From assembly GCF_900107675.1 (NCBI RefSeq), contig NZ_FNRI01000006.1, positions 62,001-126,000 on the forward strand: a stretch of 64,000 nucleotides of DNA, given 5' to 3'. The translations under genes were made by a program, and so were the position numbers. The notes below the pieces were generated by a model. The model was given only the letters and a program-made list of their open reading frames with translations, made no database searches and was not told the DNA's origin. Origin of the DNA: Alistipes timonensis JC136 (GTDB lineage Bacteria > Bacteroidota > Bacteroidia > Bacteroidales > Rikenellaceae). The stretch's first letter is position 1; each line of letters starts with the position of its first letter. Positions 1 to 9,900 of this stretch are shown here, piece after piece.

Positions 1-919
1 CCAGCGCCGGATCGTCGGGATGGATGGTCAGGGTGCCGGTGCGGGCCTTGCCGGTATTCTGCGAAGCCGTCAGCGTGACGTCGGCCGGGGCCGCCGAAGG
101 CGTACCCGATTCGGGCGTGACGGTGAGCCAGTCGAGGCCCTCCTTGACGACGGTCCAGTTGCGGTTGCAGAGAATCTGCAGGGCGGCGGGGGCTTCCGGC
201 ACCTCGGGGAACTCGATCGTGTTGCCCTCGCCGAAGCCCGTTACCGTGAGCAGCGGATCGTCACGGTAAGCGGTCTGACGGACGGTCACCACCACGGGCT
301 CCATCTCTTCGGCCCGGAACGTGATCGTGCCCTGGCGGGCGTCGCCGCCGTTGGCTGAAGGGGTTACGGTGATCGTCGTCCTCTTTTTGCGTTCGCCCGA
401 GAGCGGCGATACCTCGGCCCAGCCCAGCTCTTCGGGGAGAGCCGTCCAGGCGACGTTGGCGTAGACCGAGAATGTGACCGGGTCGAGGTCCGAGAACTCG
501 AATTCGAGCGTGTTGTCGGTCAGGCCGTCCAGCGTGAGCGTCGGCACGATGGGGAAAGCATCCTGCGTGACGGTCACCCGCTGCACATGGGCGCCGGCGT
601 AGACGGTCAGTTCGCCGCTGCGTTCCAGGTCGTCGTTGGGAGCCGCCGAGAGGGTGATCGTAGCCGGGAGTTTCGATCCTCCGTTCATCTGCGAAACGGT
701 CAGCCAGTCGAGTCCGCTTTTGGAAATCGACCAGGTTTTGTTCGTCGAGATCGAGAAACTGACGCCCTCTTCGGGGTTGTACGGGAAATGAAGTCCTTCT
801 TCCAGCCCGTCGATCTCCACCCGGTCGGCAGCTTCGGTCTCCGGGTCCGAGGAGCAGGCCGCAGCGAAGATCCCTGCCAGCAGAATCAGGGCCGTGCATG
901 CGATTTTCAGGGTTTTCAT
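1..919 (-). CDS. BACON-repeat lipoprotein (3' end outside window)
   Basis: 306 codons are visible and the frame is still open at the left edge, so the gene is cut by the window. Residues 1-22 form a lipoprotein signal with a lipobox ending AAAC, making Cys22 the likely lipidated residue. The rest is at least three tandem beta-sandwich repeats of about 90 residues (roughly 34-122, 123-220 and 221 onward). Repeats 1 and 3 carry the GLDWLTV motif and repeats 1 and 2 end in a VTVTQ/VTVRQ strand, as in BACON domains, which in Bacteroidetes act as glycan-binding or spacer modules on surface proteins. It lies 115 bases beyond the GH105 gene and has its own possible -7 box, so it may be transcribed separately. 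A catalytic domain could follow outside the window. The start is set by the signal peptide. Confidence 0.85.
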   Translation of the reverse strand, partial: MKTLKIACTALILLAGIFAAACSSDPETEAADRVEIDGLEEGLHFPYNPEEGVSFSISTNKTWSISKSGLDWLTVSQMNGGSKLPATITLSAAPNDDLERSGELTVYAGAHVQRVTVTQDAFPIVPTLTLDGLTDNTLEFEFSDLDPVTFSVYANVAWTALPEELGWAEVSPLSGERKKRTTITVTPSANGGDARQGTITFRAEEMEPVVVTVRQTAYRDDPLLTVTGFGEGNTIEFPEVPEAPAALQILCNRNWTVVKEGLDWLTVTPESGTPSAAPADVTLTASQNTGKARTGTLTIHPDDPAL

Positions 920-947
920 GTGATGGTTGTGTTTTGGGTTGTCAGGT

Positions 948-955
948 CAAAGTTA
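948..955 (-). promoter_or_regulatory. Possible -7 box of the BACON gene
   Basis: The minus strand reads TAACTTTG, matching the Bacteroidetes -7 consensus TAnnTTTG, 28 bases before the ATG of the BACON gene. No convincing TTTG -33 element is seen at the expected distance. Confidence 0.4.
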
Positions 956-1034
956 TTCCGATGGCCGCGAATCGTTTTTCACGAGTGTATTCGTTTTTTG
1001 TCCGAGCGTCGCATTGTGCGGCGGCGGCCTGCGG

Positions 1035-2129
1035 TTACATCCGCACGATCTCCGAGGCGGCCATCAGGAAGGCTCCGACGCCGTACACCTCGGTCATTTC
1101 GCGGTTCGTCCGCTGGGGCGATCCGCCGATGGGCTGCACGTATCCGAGGCGTCCGTCCGGGTCGACATACGAACAGAGGGCCTTCCAGCCGCGGCGCGCG
1201 GCGCGTTTGTAGACCGGTGCGGTCAGCAGTCCGCGGTTCACGCCCCAGGCAAGTCCGTAGGTGAAGAATCCCGAGGCGCTGTTTTCGGGCATCGGGTAGG
1301 TTTCGTGGTCGAGCATGCTCGGATGCCACGATCCGCGGGCGTCCTGACAGGCGACGACGGCTTCCGACATGCGGAGGAACGTCCGCCGGTAGAAGTCGTA
1401 CATCGGGTCGCTCTCGGGAAGGGTTTCGAGCAGGATGGCCAGCGCGGCGTAGCACCAGCCGTTGCCGCGGCCCCAGAAGACCTTTTTGCCGTTCTTCTCG
1501 CGTTTGCCGAAATAGCGCGCGTCGCGGTAGTAAAGCCCTTCGGCGGCATCGAAAAGACTGCGCGACGAGGCGTAGAATTCGCGGTTCATGAATTCCCGGT
1601 AGCCGTTGTCGCCCGTGACGTTCGCCAGCAGGGCGTAGACCGGGGGCGCCATGAACAGGGCGTCGCACCAGCTCCAACGGTTCGAGCCGTTTTTGGCCTT
1701 GATGTGCATTTTGGTCTGCGCCGGGAAGGCGATCACCGAATCGGCCCGCTGTTTTACGGGGCGCAGAATCGCCGGGTCCTTGTAGCGTTCGTACAGCATC
1801 AGACTGGCCTGTCCGACACAGATGTCGTCGGCGTGGTACTGCCGCCGTCCCATGCGCCAGCCGTTGCGGCGTCCGATTTCGAGGATGAACTCCTCGCAGG
1901 GCTTGTATCCCGAGACTTCGGCCCAGGTGAGCATTCCGCGGTAGAGTGCGCCGTTGGCCCAGTGCTGGTCGCTGCGCGTGCCGGGGCGGGAGAGGTGTTT
2001 GCCGAAGTTGTCGATTTGCCATTGCGCCGCCCGGTTGGCGATCTCGATGTCGCGTTTGTTGGCGGCTTCGGCCGGGACGCCCGAAAGCGCGGCGGCCAAC
2101 AGAAAGAGGTAGAATCGTGTTTTATACAT
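1035..2129 (-). CDS. GH105-type unsaturated rhamnogalacturonyl/uronyl hydrolase
   Basis: A 364-residue protein with a cleavable signal peptide (about residues 1-22) and a single alpha/alpha-barrel domain of the GH88/GH105 type. Diagnostic motifs are WANGALYRGML near 57, HADDICVGQ near 99 and WCDALFMAPP near 154. The Asp residues in the last two (D101 or D102, and D156) correspond in position to the two catalytic Asp of YteR-type enzymes. The family removes the 4,5-unsaturated uronic acid that a polysaccharide lyase leaves at the non-reducing end of an oligosaccharide. It is 21 bases downstream of the lipoprotein propeller gene and is probably the last gene of a four-gene operon (GH88, BNR_4, BNR_4, GH105). 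The substrate linkage cannot be read from sequence. Confidence 0.85.
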   Translation of the reverse strand: MYKTRFYLFLLAAALSGVPAEAANKRDIEIANRAAQWQIDNFGKHLSRPGTRSDQHWANGALYRGMLTWAEVSGYKPCEEFILEIGRRNGWRMGRRQYHADDICVGQASLMLYERYKDPAILRPVKQRADSVIAFPAQTKMHIKAKNGSNRWSWCDALFMAPPVYALLANVTGDNGYREFMNREFYASSRSLFDAAEGLYYRDARYFGKREKNGKKVFWGRGNGWCYAALAILLETLPESDPMYDFYRRTFLRMSEAVVACQDARGSWHPSMLDHETYPMPENSASGFFTYGLAWGVNRGLLTAPVYKRAARRGWKALCSYVDPDGRLGYVQPIGGSPQRTNREMTEVYGVGAFLMAASEIVRM

Positions 2130-2150
2130 AGTTCGGATGTTTGATTGCGG

Positions 2151-4169
2151 TTATCGGTTTACGGGTTCGGGCGCCGCCCATTCGTCGGTCATGTCGTAGG
2201 GCATGCGGAAGACATCGCCCGCAGCGGTGCAGAAATAGAGGTGCGAGGCGGTCCGGGCGTCGGGGCTGCCGTCGGCCCAGAACGCGTAGAATCCCTCTGC
2301 GGCGCCGAGGGGTCGCCGCACGTAGGTGTGGTTGTAGATGCTGTTCGAGGTAAGCGTCTGTGCGCGGACCCAGCTCCCGCCCTCGTCGAAACTGCGCCAG
2401 ACGACGATCTCGCCGCCTGCGCCCCAGTACTGGGGCCCTGCGTCGGTCGGGGCGATGACGGTCCAGGCGCCGTCTTCGATCCAAAGACTGCCGCTGTCGT
2501 AGCAGTGCGTCGAGGTGGCGATCAGGCTCTCCCGCCACTCCCGGCCCGTCCAGTGGAACGTGTGCCATTGGCGCACGCCGCCGTCGGGGCCCGTCAGGTG
2601 GTTGTCGCTGGTGACGCAGAGGATCACGGGGCGTCCTGCGGCGTCGAAATTCAGGTCCTTGATGTAGCAGTTGCGTCCCTGGCTCTGGAAATCGCGCACC
2701 AGGGCGTTCGAATAGCGCTCCGTCACGGGAACCGTGACCGTCGTGCCGTCGGCCGTGGTCCACGTTGCGCCCCAGTCTTCGGACTGGACGTAGTAGATGT
2801 TCGTGCGCGTATCGACGTTACCGTTGATGTGGCGGTTGAAGGCCGTGCAGACCTTCGTGCCGCAGATGTTGCTGATCTGGTAGTGTCCCGATTTGCTTTC
2901 GGAGCCCTCCTTGATGGAAGCCAGCTTCCGGTAGGGCGTCCAGTTCACGCCGTCTTCGCTGGTCTGCCAGAAGAGCTGGCGCACGCCGTCGTAGCGGGTG
3001 AAAAAGAGAAAGAAGCCCCGCTCGGGATGGTAGTGCACCTGCGGATAGGCCATGATGCTTTCGTTGATGCGTTCGAAAGCCGAGATGTCGTAGGGATTGA
3101 CGCTCCGGTAGCGGATGCCCGGGCGTTTGTTGGCGCGCCCGGCGACGAAAACCCAGACATAGCCGTTCCGGTCGATCTGGACGGTCGGGTCGTCGTGGGG
3201 ATCGGAAACCCCGTCGATACCTTTGTCGTGCACGACGCGGGGCTTTTGCAGCAGTCCGGTCTTGTGGTCGTAGCAGCCGATCATGCATTGCAGGTATTTC
3301 CGGCCCGTGTCCGGGGCGCCGCCGTAGACGAAATAGGTCCGTCCGACGGCCGGGGCGTAGACGGCCATCGGGATATGTTTCATCGTGTAGGTGCCCAGTC
3401 CGCCGGAGTATTTGGGCCCGTATTCCGAAGCGGCCTGGCCGATCGAGAACCAGATGCCGCGGTAACCCACCACCACGGGGGTCTGTTCCGGGGAGTCCAC
3501 CCGGGCGTAGTTGGAGATCGTTGCCGCCGGGCTGTAAAAGAGGTCTCCGGTGATTTCCGAAGGGCGGTAGACGCAGCGGTACGAGATGTCGCCGCCCGCA
3601 TCGTCGAACGCGACGGTTTGCTTCGAACCGTCGTGCCGCGCTTCGCAGTAGCGGGTTCGGGGCTCCCCGACCGCCGAGACGTAGGTGAACTCTTGTCCGA
3701 CCAATCCTTCGGGACAGGAGTTGCCGAGCGTCACGGTCGCCGAGGCGCCGGCGAAATAAGCCCCCGTGACGGTGCGGTTTTTCAGCGACGCTTCGTAGCG
3801 GTCGCCGTATACGGTCACCGTCGGCGCAGGACCAGCGAAAATCCCTCCGTCATCGGTGACGTAGCGGACCTCGGCCGGCCAAGAGCCCTCTTCGATACCG
3901 GTCAGCTCCTTTTCGCCGTTGCCGTCGCCGGCCGGAATATCGTGCGGGGTCCCGTCGTCGCCGAGCCGGAGCCGGATCGACGCGACCTCCTGCGGCATGC
4001 CGGTCCAGCGGCAGACGATCCGGTTGCGGCCGCCCGCGAGCGTCACCTGTCCGGCGTTTTCCAGAACGGGAAGCGGAGTTTCGGTTTCGGACGTATTGCC
4101 GTTGCAGCCGGCGCCCCCGAGGAGCGCGGCTGCAAGCAATACGACGGTAAACAAGACGTGTTTTTTCAT
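2151..4169 (-). CDS. DUF4998 / BNR_4 beta-propeller lipoprotein
   Basis: The 672-residue protein starts with a lipoprotein signal whose lipobox ends GGAGC (Cys22). An open frame extends further upstream, but this start gives the signal peptide. Residues about 35-215 look like the Bacteroidetes DUF4998 region. From GYRGIWF at 235 to the end is a BNR_4-type seven-bladed propeller, closely similar to the next gene upstream. Conserved His-containing motifs include SDPHDDP, YPQVHYHP, SGHYQ and NRHING. Beta-propellers of this general shape include ulvan lyases and rhamnose-glucuronate lyases, so a lyase role on a uronic-acid glycan at the cell surface is plausible. That is inference: a binding or glycosidase role is equally open. 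Confidence 0.75.
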   Translation of the reverse strand: MKKHVLFTVVLLAAALLGGAGCNGNTSETETPLPVLENAGQVTLAGGRNRIVCRWTGMPQEVASIRLRLGDDGTPHDIPAGDGNGEKELTGIEEGSWPAEVRYVTDDGGIFAGPAPTVTVYGDRYEASLKNRTVTGAYFAGASATVTLGNSCPEGLVGQEFTYVSAVGEPRTRYCEARHDGSKQTVAFDDAGGDISYRCVYRPSEITGDLFYSPAATISNYARVDSPEQTPVVVGYRGIWFSIGQAASEYGPKYSGGLGTYTMKHIPMAVYAPAVGRTYFVYGGAPDTGRKYLQCMIGCYDHKTGLLQKPRVVHDKGIDGVSDPHDDPTVQIDRNGYVWVFVAGRANKRPGIRYRSVNPYDISAFERINESIMAYPQVHYHPERGFFLFFTRYDGVRQLFWQTSEDGVNWTPYRKLASIKEGSESKSGHYQISNICGTKVCTAFNRHINGNVDTRTNIYYVQSEDWGATWTTADGTTVTVPVTERYSNALVRDFQSQGRNCYIKDLNFDAAGRPVILCVTSDNHLTGPDGGVRQWHTFHWTGREWRESLIATSTHCYDSGSLWIEDGAWTVIAPTDAGPQYWGAGGEIVVWRSFDEGGSWVRAQTLTSNSIYNHTYVRRPLGAAEGFYAFWADGSPDARTASHLYFCTAAGDVFRMPYDMTDEWAAPEPVNR

Positions 4170-4192
4170 GCGGTTACGGGCTGGCTTGGGGG

Positions 4193-5620
4193 TCAGTCGC
4201 GGGGTTTTCCGCCGGGCACGGGTTCCGGTTTCTGCCACTCGGCGTTCATCGTGTAGGGCATCCGGAAAACATCGCCTTTGGCGTTGCAGAAATAGAGGTA
4301 CGAGATGCTCAGCGCATCGGGATTGCCGTCGGCCCAGAAGGCGTAGAAATCCGGATCGGCGTGGAGCGGGCGGCGGGCGTAACCGTGGTTGCGCGGGCTG
4401 TCGTGGGTCAGCGTGCGGACGCGTTTCCACGTCCGGCCCTTGTCGCGGCTGCGCCACATCACCATCTCACCGCCCGTGCCCCAGTACTGCGGGCCGATGT
4501 CGGTCGGTGCGATGACGGTCCAGACGCCTTTGTCGTCGATCCACAGGCTGCCGCTGTCGTAGCAGTGCGTCGAGGTCGTAATGTCGCTGTAAACCCACTT
4601 GGCGCCGTCCCAGTGTACGGTCTGCCACTTGCGCACGCCGCCTTCGGGACCCGTCAGGTGGTTGTCGCTCGTCAGGTAGAGGATCACGGGCTGTCCGTCC
4701 GGTCCGTAGTTGATGTCCTTGATATAGCAGTTGCGGTGCTCGGACTGGTAGTCGTGCACCAGGGCGGGGTTCTTCGAACGGGTGATCGGCAGGTCGATCG
4801 GTTTGCCGTCGATCGTGGTCCACGTCCGCCCCCAGTCCTCCGACTGGATGTAGTAGATGTTGGTGCGCGTGTCCACGGCGCCGTTGATGTGGCGGTTGAA
4901 GCAGCACATCAGCTTGTCGCCGCAGAGGTTCGTGAACTGGTAGTGTCCCGACTTGGTCTCGCCCTCGTCGATGATCGAGGCGATCTGGCGGTAGTCGGTC
5001 CAGCGGTTGCCGTCCCTGCTGCTCTGGTAGAAGAGCCGCCGCACGCCGTCGTAGCGCGTGAAGAAGAGGAAGAAACCCTTCTCGGGATGGTAGTGCACCT
5101 GCGGGTAGGCCATGATGCTCTCGTTGACGTATTCGAATTCCGAAATGTCGTAGGGTTTCGTGCTGCGGTAGCGGATGCCCGGGCGCTTGTTGGCGCGTCC
5201 GGCGACGAACACCCAGACGTAGCCATCCTTGTCGAGCTGGATCGTGGGGTCGTCGTGGGGGTCGCCGACGCCGGCCACGCCCTTGTCGTAAACCACGACG
5301 GGACGGCGCAGCATGCCCGTCTTGTGGTCGTAGCAGCCGACCATGCAGAGCAGGTATTTACGCTCTTCGGAGGGCGTTCCGCCGTAGACGAAGAAGGTTT
5401 TGTCGGCTTCGGGCGAGTAGACCGCCATCGGGATGTGCTTCATGGTGTAGGTGCCCAGTCCGCCCGAATACTTGTCGCCGTAGCCCGAACGGGCCTGGCC
5501 GATCGTGAACCAGATGCCGCGATAACCGTCGACGGTCTGGTTGTCCATCGACTTGCGTTCCTGTGCGCCGGCACCCCACACCGCGCAGATGAGGAGCAGT
5601 GCCGCTAAGATTTTTTTCAT
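4193..5620 (-). CDS. Secreted BNR_4 beta-propeller protein
   Basis: 475 residues with an ordinary signal peptide (cleavage near AQ at 19-20) and no lipobox. The mature protein is one BNR_4 propeller starting GYRGIWFTIG at 32. It matches the propeller half of the downstream lipoprotein along its whole length, including the motifs at H122 (DPHDDP), H176/H178 (VHYHP), H226 (SGHYQ) and H244 (NRHING). The pair therefore arose by tandem duplication and then diverged in location: this copy is probably periplasmic, the other lipid-anchored. It sits 3 bases from the GH88 gene and 23 bases from the lipoprotein, which indicates one transcript. A lyase or hydrolase acting on uronic-acid glycans fits the context but is not demonstrated. 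Confidence 0.78.
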   Translation of the reverse strand: MKKILAALLLICAVWGAGAQERKSMDNQTVDGYRGIWFTIGQARSGYGDKYSGGLGTYTMKHIPMAVYSPEADKTFFVYGGTPSEERKYLLCMVGCYDHKTGMLRRPVVVYDKGVAGVGDPHDDPTIQLDKDGYVWVFVAGRANKRPGIRYRSTKPYDISEFEYVNESIMAYPQVHYHPEKGFFLFFTRYDGVRRLFYQSSRDGNRWTDYRQIASIIDEGETKSGHYQFTNLCGDKLMCCFNRHINGAVDTRTNIYYIQSEDWGRTWTTIDGKPIDLPITRSKNPALVHDYQSEHRNCYIKDINYGPDGQPVILYLTSDNHLTGPEGGVRKWQTVHWDGAKWVYSDITTSTHCYDSGSLWIDDKGVWTVIAPTDIGPQYWGTGGEMVMWRSRDKGRTWKRVRTLTHDSPRNHGYARRPLHADPDFYAFWADGNPDALSISYLYFCNAKGDVFRMPYTMNAEWQKPEPVPGGKPRD

Positions 5621-5623
5621 GGT

Positions 5624-6805
5624 CTATTTATGGGATTTGTAGTTTTTCAGTCGGAGCAGCGCTTCGAGGAAATAGTAGTCGCCGTAGATGATCGGCACGT
5701 CGACCTGCGATTTGCTGGGTTTCGAACCGACGCTGTGGTCGATCAGGAATCCGTTCTTCTTCCCCGCGGGAATCAGGTAGCGGTCCGAAGCGAGCGAGTG
5801 CAGGATCTTTTTGGCCGTTTTGTAATAGAGTTTTTCCTTTTCGGGGACGTATTTGGCCAGTTCGAGCAGCGCCGAGGCGGTGACGGCCGCCGCCGAAGCG
5901 TCGCGCGGTTCGTCGGGAATCCCCGGTGCGTAATAGTCCCAGTAGGGCACCATATCCTCGGGGAGGTTGGGGTGGTTGATGAAATATTCGGCGCTCTTCA
6001 CGGCGCGGTCGAGATAGCGGCGGTCGTGCGTGAAGCGGTAGCACATCGTGAATCCGTAGAGGCCCCAGCTCTGGCCCCTCGACCAGGCCGAAGTCTGCGA
6101 ATAGCCCTGTCCGCCCTTCTGCGTGACGACTTTGCCCGTTTCAGTGTCGTAACAGAGGATGTGGAAACAACTGTTGTCGGCCCGGAAATGGTTTTTGAGC
6201 GTGTTGTCGGCGTGGGTCACGGCGATGTCGCGGTAGCGTCTGTCGCCGGTGAACTCCGAGGCGAGGAAGAGCATTTCGAGGTTCATCATGTTGTCGATGA
6301 TTACGCGGAAGGGATTCGCTTTCCCGTCCTTGTTGTTCCACGAGCGGATCAGTCCGACGGTGGGGTTGAACCGCGAGATCAGCGCTTCGGAAGCGTCGAT
6401 CATCAGTTGTTTGTAATAGTCGTCACGGGTCAGGCGGTAGGCCAGGCTGCACGGACAGCCCACCATGAATCCCACGTCGTGGGTCTGGGTGTAGTGCCGC
6501 AGCGGTTCGAGCTGCGCCGTGCGGCGGCGGGCCGCTTCGAGCCATTTGGCGTCTCCCGTATATTCATACAGGTACCAGATGTTCCCCGGGAAGAATCCGC
6601 TGATCCAGCCCTTGGCCGAGTTGTAACGGGTGGTTCCGTCGTGCTCCCACGAGGCGGGGAAGCGGTCGGCGGGGGCCAGCGAATCCATCAGCGCGGTTTG
6701 CTGCGCTGCGCGGGTGAAAGACTTGCGGACGATGCTCTGTGCGGCGCCGGTCCCGGCGGAGGCGACCAGGCAAAGGGTCAGAATGATTCGAAGTGTTCGG
6801 GTCAT
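5624..6805 (-). CDS. GH88 unsaturated glucuronyl hydrolase
   Basis: 393 residues with a signal peptide ending near GAAQ at 20-23. The GH88 signature is strong: GWISGFFPGNIWY near 66, QTHDVGF with D110 and IIDNMMNLEML with D171, matching the two catalytic Asp of bacterial unsaturated glucuronyl hydrolases. The enzyme hydrates the double bond of delta-4,5 uronic acid at the end of lyase products from glycosaminoglycans or similar glycans. The frame is open 15 codons further upstream, but the start at 6805 gives the signal peptide and lies just after a TACTTTTG promoter box. It is the first gene of the GH88-BNR_4-BNR_4-GH105 operon and is 109 bases from the regulator gene. Confidence 0.9.
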   Translation of the reverse strand: MTRTLRIILTLCLVASAGTGAAQSIVRKSFTRAAQQTALMDSLAPADRFPASWEHDGTTRYNSAKGWISGFFPGNIWYLYEYTGDAKWLEAARRRTAQLEPLRHYTQTHDVGFMVGCPCSLAYRLTRDDYYKQLMIDASEALISRFNPTVGLIRSWNNKDGKANPFRVIIDNMMNLEMLFLASEFTGDRRYRDIAVTHADNTLKNHFRADNSCFHILCYDTETGKVVTQKGGQGYSQTSAWSRGQSWGLYGFTMCYRFTHDRRYLDRAVKSAEYFINHPNLPEDMVPYWDYYAPGIPDEPRDASAAAVTASALLELAKYVPEKEKLYYKTAKKILHSLASDRYLIPAGKKNGFLIDHSVGSKPSKSQVDVPIIYGDYYFLEALLRLKNYKSHK

Positions 6806-6826
6806 ATCAGGAATGTTTTGTTTTTG

Positions 6827-6834
6827 CAAAAGTA
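6827..6834 (-). promoter_or_regulatory. Possible -7 box of the GH88 operon
   Basis: The minus strand reads TACTTTTG (TAnnTTTG) 21 bases before the start of the GH88 gene. A start at 6850 would lie upstream of this box, which supports the later start codon. Confidence 0.45.
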
Positions 6835-6914
6835 TTCCTGCGTCCGTCATTCTTCCGGTCCGGCGGTCTTAAAAATATGTCTCAGAATCTCAATCTGCCT
6901 TCCGGAGGGACGGT

Positions 6915-9900
6915 TCACCCCCCCCCATGATATATATAGTCCTTCGGCGCCATTCCGAAATGCTGTTTGAAGCAGCGCGAGAAGTGCGACTGCGAACTGA
7001 ATCCCACCAGGTCGGCGATTTCGTTGAGGCGGTACTCCCGGCTGCGGATCATCGCCGCGGCCTTGTTCAGCCGGTAGATCAGGATGAAATTGTTGGGCGT
7101 CACGCCCGTCAGCGACTTGATCTTGCGGAAGAAGCTGGCGCGGCTCATGCACATTTCGGTGCTGATGTCGCTGATACTGAGCGAGCAGTCCGAGATATGG
7201 GCGTCGACGTATTGGCGGAGTTTGTCCACGAACGCGCGGTCGGCGGCCGATAGCCGGATTTCTCCGGCCTCTTCCTCACTTTCGGGCTCGCTGCAAGGCT
7301 TTACGGTGCCCGAGAGGAGCATTTCGCGCAGCTTGCTGCGCGAGGTCAGCAGGTTGTCGACCACCGTTTGCAGCAGCGTGGGATTGAACGGTTTGGTCAT
7401 GTAAACGTCGGCTCCCTCCTGGTAGCCGGTGATCTTGTCCTGATCGGTGACCTTGGCGGTGAGTATCACGACCGGGATGTGGCTCAGCAGTACGTCCGTC
7501 TTGATCCTACGGCACAGTTCGTACCCGTCCATCTTCGACATCAGCACGTCGGTGACCACTACGTCCGGCATCTCGGTGTGGATCAGGTCGAATCCGTCGG
7601 AGCCGTTGTCCGCCGTGAAAACGTCGAACTGGGGAGCGAATATCTGGCGGCAGTAGCGCCGCAGCTGCGGGTTGTCCTCGATGATGACCATTTTCGGCCG
7701 CGGACCCGTATCGAGCGCATCCTCCTCCGCGTCGGGGAGGCTGTCCGGCGTGTCGGCCACGGCGGTCGCCATGCCGTCGATGAATTCGACCTCGACGGTG
7801 GGTTCGCCCGCGATGTCGTAGAGGCTTTCGTCCACCGGGATGGCGAACGTGAAGCGCATGCCGCCTTCGGGCCGGACCTCGGCCACGATGCTGCCCTTGT
7901 GGATCAGCAGCAGTTGTTTCACGTAGTGGAGCCCGATTCCGGAGCCGGCTGCGACGTGTTCGTTCGCCGTCAGCCGCTTGTAGCGTTCGAAGATGTGTTC
8001 CACATCCTCCTGGCTCATGCCTGCGCCGTCGTCGGTGACGCTCACTACCAGATAGTGCGACGACGCGGCGGCGGTGAGTTTCTCAGGCAGCGTGTCGGCG
8101 AGTGTCAGCGACACCTCTATGTGGCCCTCTTCGGGCGTGTATTTCAGGGCGTTGGAGACCAGGTTCGAGAGTATCTTGCTGAATTTGTCCGTATCGACGG
8201 CGACGGTCATCCTGCCCGGCGGCGTGGCCGTCAGGCTGATGTCGATCCGCTTCTCGCGGGCGTAGCAGGCGAAGCCGGCCATCATGCGTTCGACCACGGG
8301 GAGGATGTCCTGCCGGCAGACCGAAAGCGGCAGCGTGTCGTTCTCGATGCGGCTCAGGCTGAGCGTCTGATCGACGAGTTTGAGTAGGCGCTGGATGTTG
8401 TCGTTTATCAGGTTTATCAGTTCGTGCAGGCGTTTTTTGTCCTGTATGCCGGGCAGCATGTTCACCGGACCGTAGATCAGCGTCAGGGGCGTCCGCAGCT
8501 CGTGTGAGATGTTGGTGAAGAAATTGATCTTCATGTTGGTGAGCTCCTTCTCGCGTTCCAGTTCCTTGCGGGTGGCCTCCAGCTCGATTTTTTGCAGCCG
8601 TCGGCGCAGGAACAGCCTGTTGGCGAACCAGGCGGCGGAGCCGGCCGCCAGGATGTAGAGCAGAAAGGCGTACCACGTGAGCAGCGGCGAGGGTTTGATG
8701 ACGATTTCCAGCCGCCGCGGCTCGGTGTTCCAGAATCCGTCGGGATTCTGAGCCGTCAGTTCGAAGACGTAGCGGCCCGCAGGCAGGTGCGAATAGTTGG
8801 CGCTGGTGCGGTTTTCGACGTAGTTCCACTCCTCGTCGATGTTGCCGCCGTGAAGCCGGTAGGCGTAGCGGATTTTCTCGGGGGAGAGGAACGCCAGCGC
8901 CTCGTAGCTGATGTCGAGGTTGCGCTGTTTGTGGTTGAGGACGATCCGTTTGGTGTCGTCGAGCTGCTGCGTGAGGATTCCCTCGTCGGAGGGGTGCTGT
9001 ACGATGCTGTTGACTTTGAGCTCCCGGAGCACCAACTGCACGGGGCGTTCCGAAATCTTGGGCAGGACGTTTTCGGGCTTGAAATGCACGAGCCCCAGGT
9101 TGCCCCCGAAGTAGAGCATGCCGGATGTCTGACAGACGCACCGGGGATGGAACTGCTGGGTCTGCATCTTGTCGGAGCGCAGGTAGGTGATGGCCCGGTC
9201 CGAACCGTCGAGGAGGAGCGTAAGTCCGTAGGAGGTCGCCACCCACATGTTGCCTTTCCGGTCCTGTGCGAGGGAGGCGATCTCGTTGCTGGCGAAACCG
9301 TCTTTCAGGGTGTAGGTTTTGAATCCCTCCGCCGGATGATACCGCAGCAGGCCTTTCGAGCGGGTTCCGATCCACAGCCGGCCTTTCCGGCCTTTCAGCA
9401 GGCAGGTCGCATGGCGGAGCGCGGTGGCGGTGAGGCTGTCCGGGGCTTCGAGGAAGGGCCGCTGTTCGAGCCTGCGGCTGTCGATGGCGAAAAGTCCCCG
9501 CCGGAATACTGCCGCCAGCATCGTCGTATCGTCGAGACGGATGATGTCCTGCACGTCGCACTCCTCGAAGCACGTGCCCCGCAGACGCATGCCGTCGTAT
9601 GCCAGGAGTCCCGAAGTCGTCGCCACCCATACGTCGTGGCGGGCGTCCTCGCAGAAGCGGTTGACCGAAAAGCGTTCCGGGAGCAGTGCGTAGTCGGTGA
9701 TCGTCTGCTGCCGGGTGTTGCAGCAGGCGATACGGTCGTCGATGTTGATCCAGAGGCGTCCCGACGAATCGGCGAAGAGCGCCGATACGTTCTTGCTGTT
9801 GAGCCGCTGCATGAGGGCGCAGTTTTCCAGCGTGTGCCATTTCAGGTCGAGCTGCGTGGTGTAGGCCAGGAGACCCTTGAAACGGCTTCCGATCCAGCGT

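Noticed and set aside
2145..4256. Long plus-strand open frame (703 codons) opposite the BNR_4 lipoprotein
   Set aside because: GC-rich codon use leaves the opposite strand open. The product has no motif, while the minus strand has a signal peptide, lipobox and propeller motifs.
6847..7152. Minus-strand open frame overlapping the HTCS end as a separate gene
   Set aside because: It is the +1 frame of the HTCS reached only through the G9 run; it has no start context of its own.
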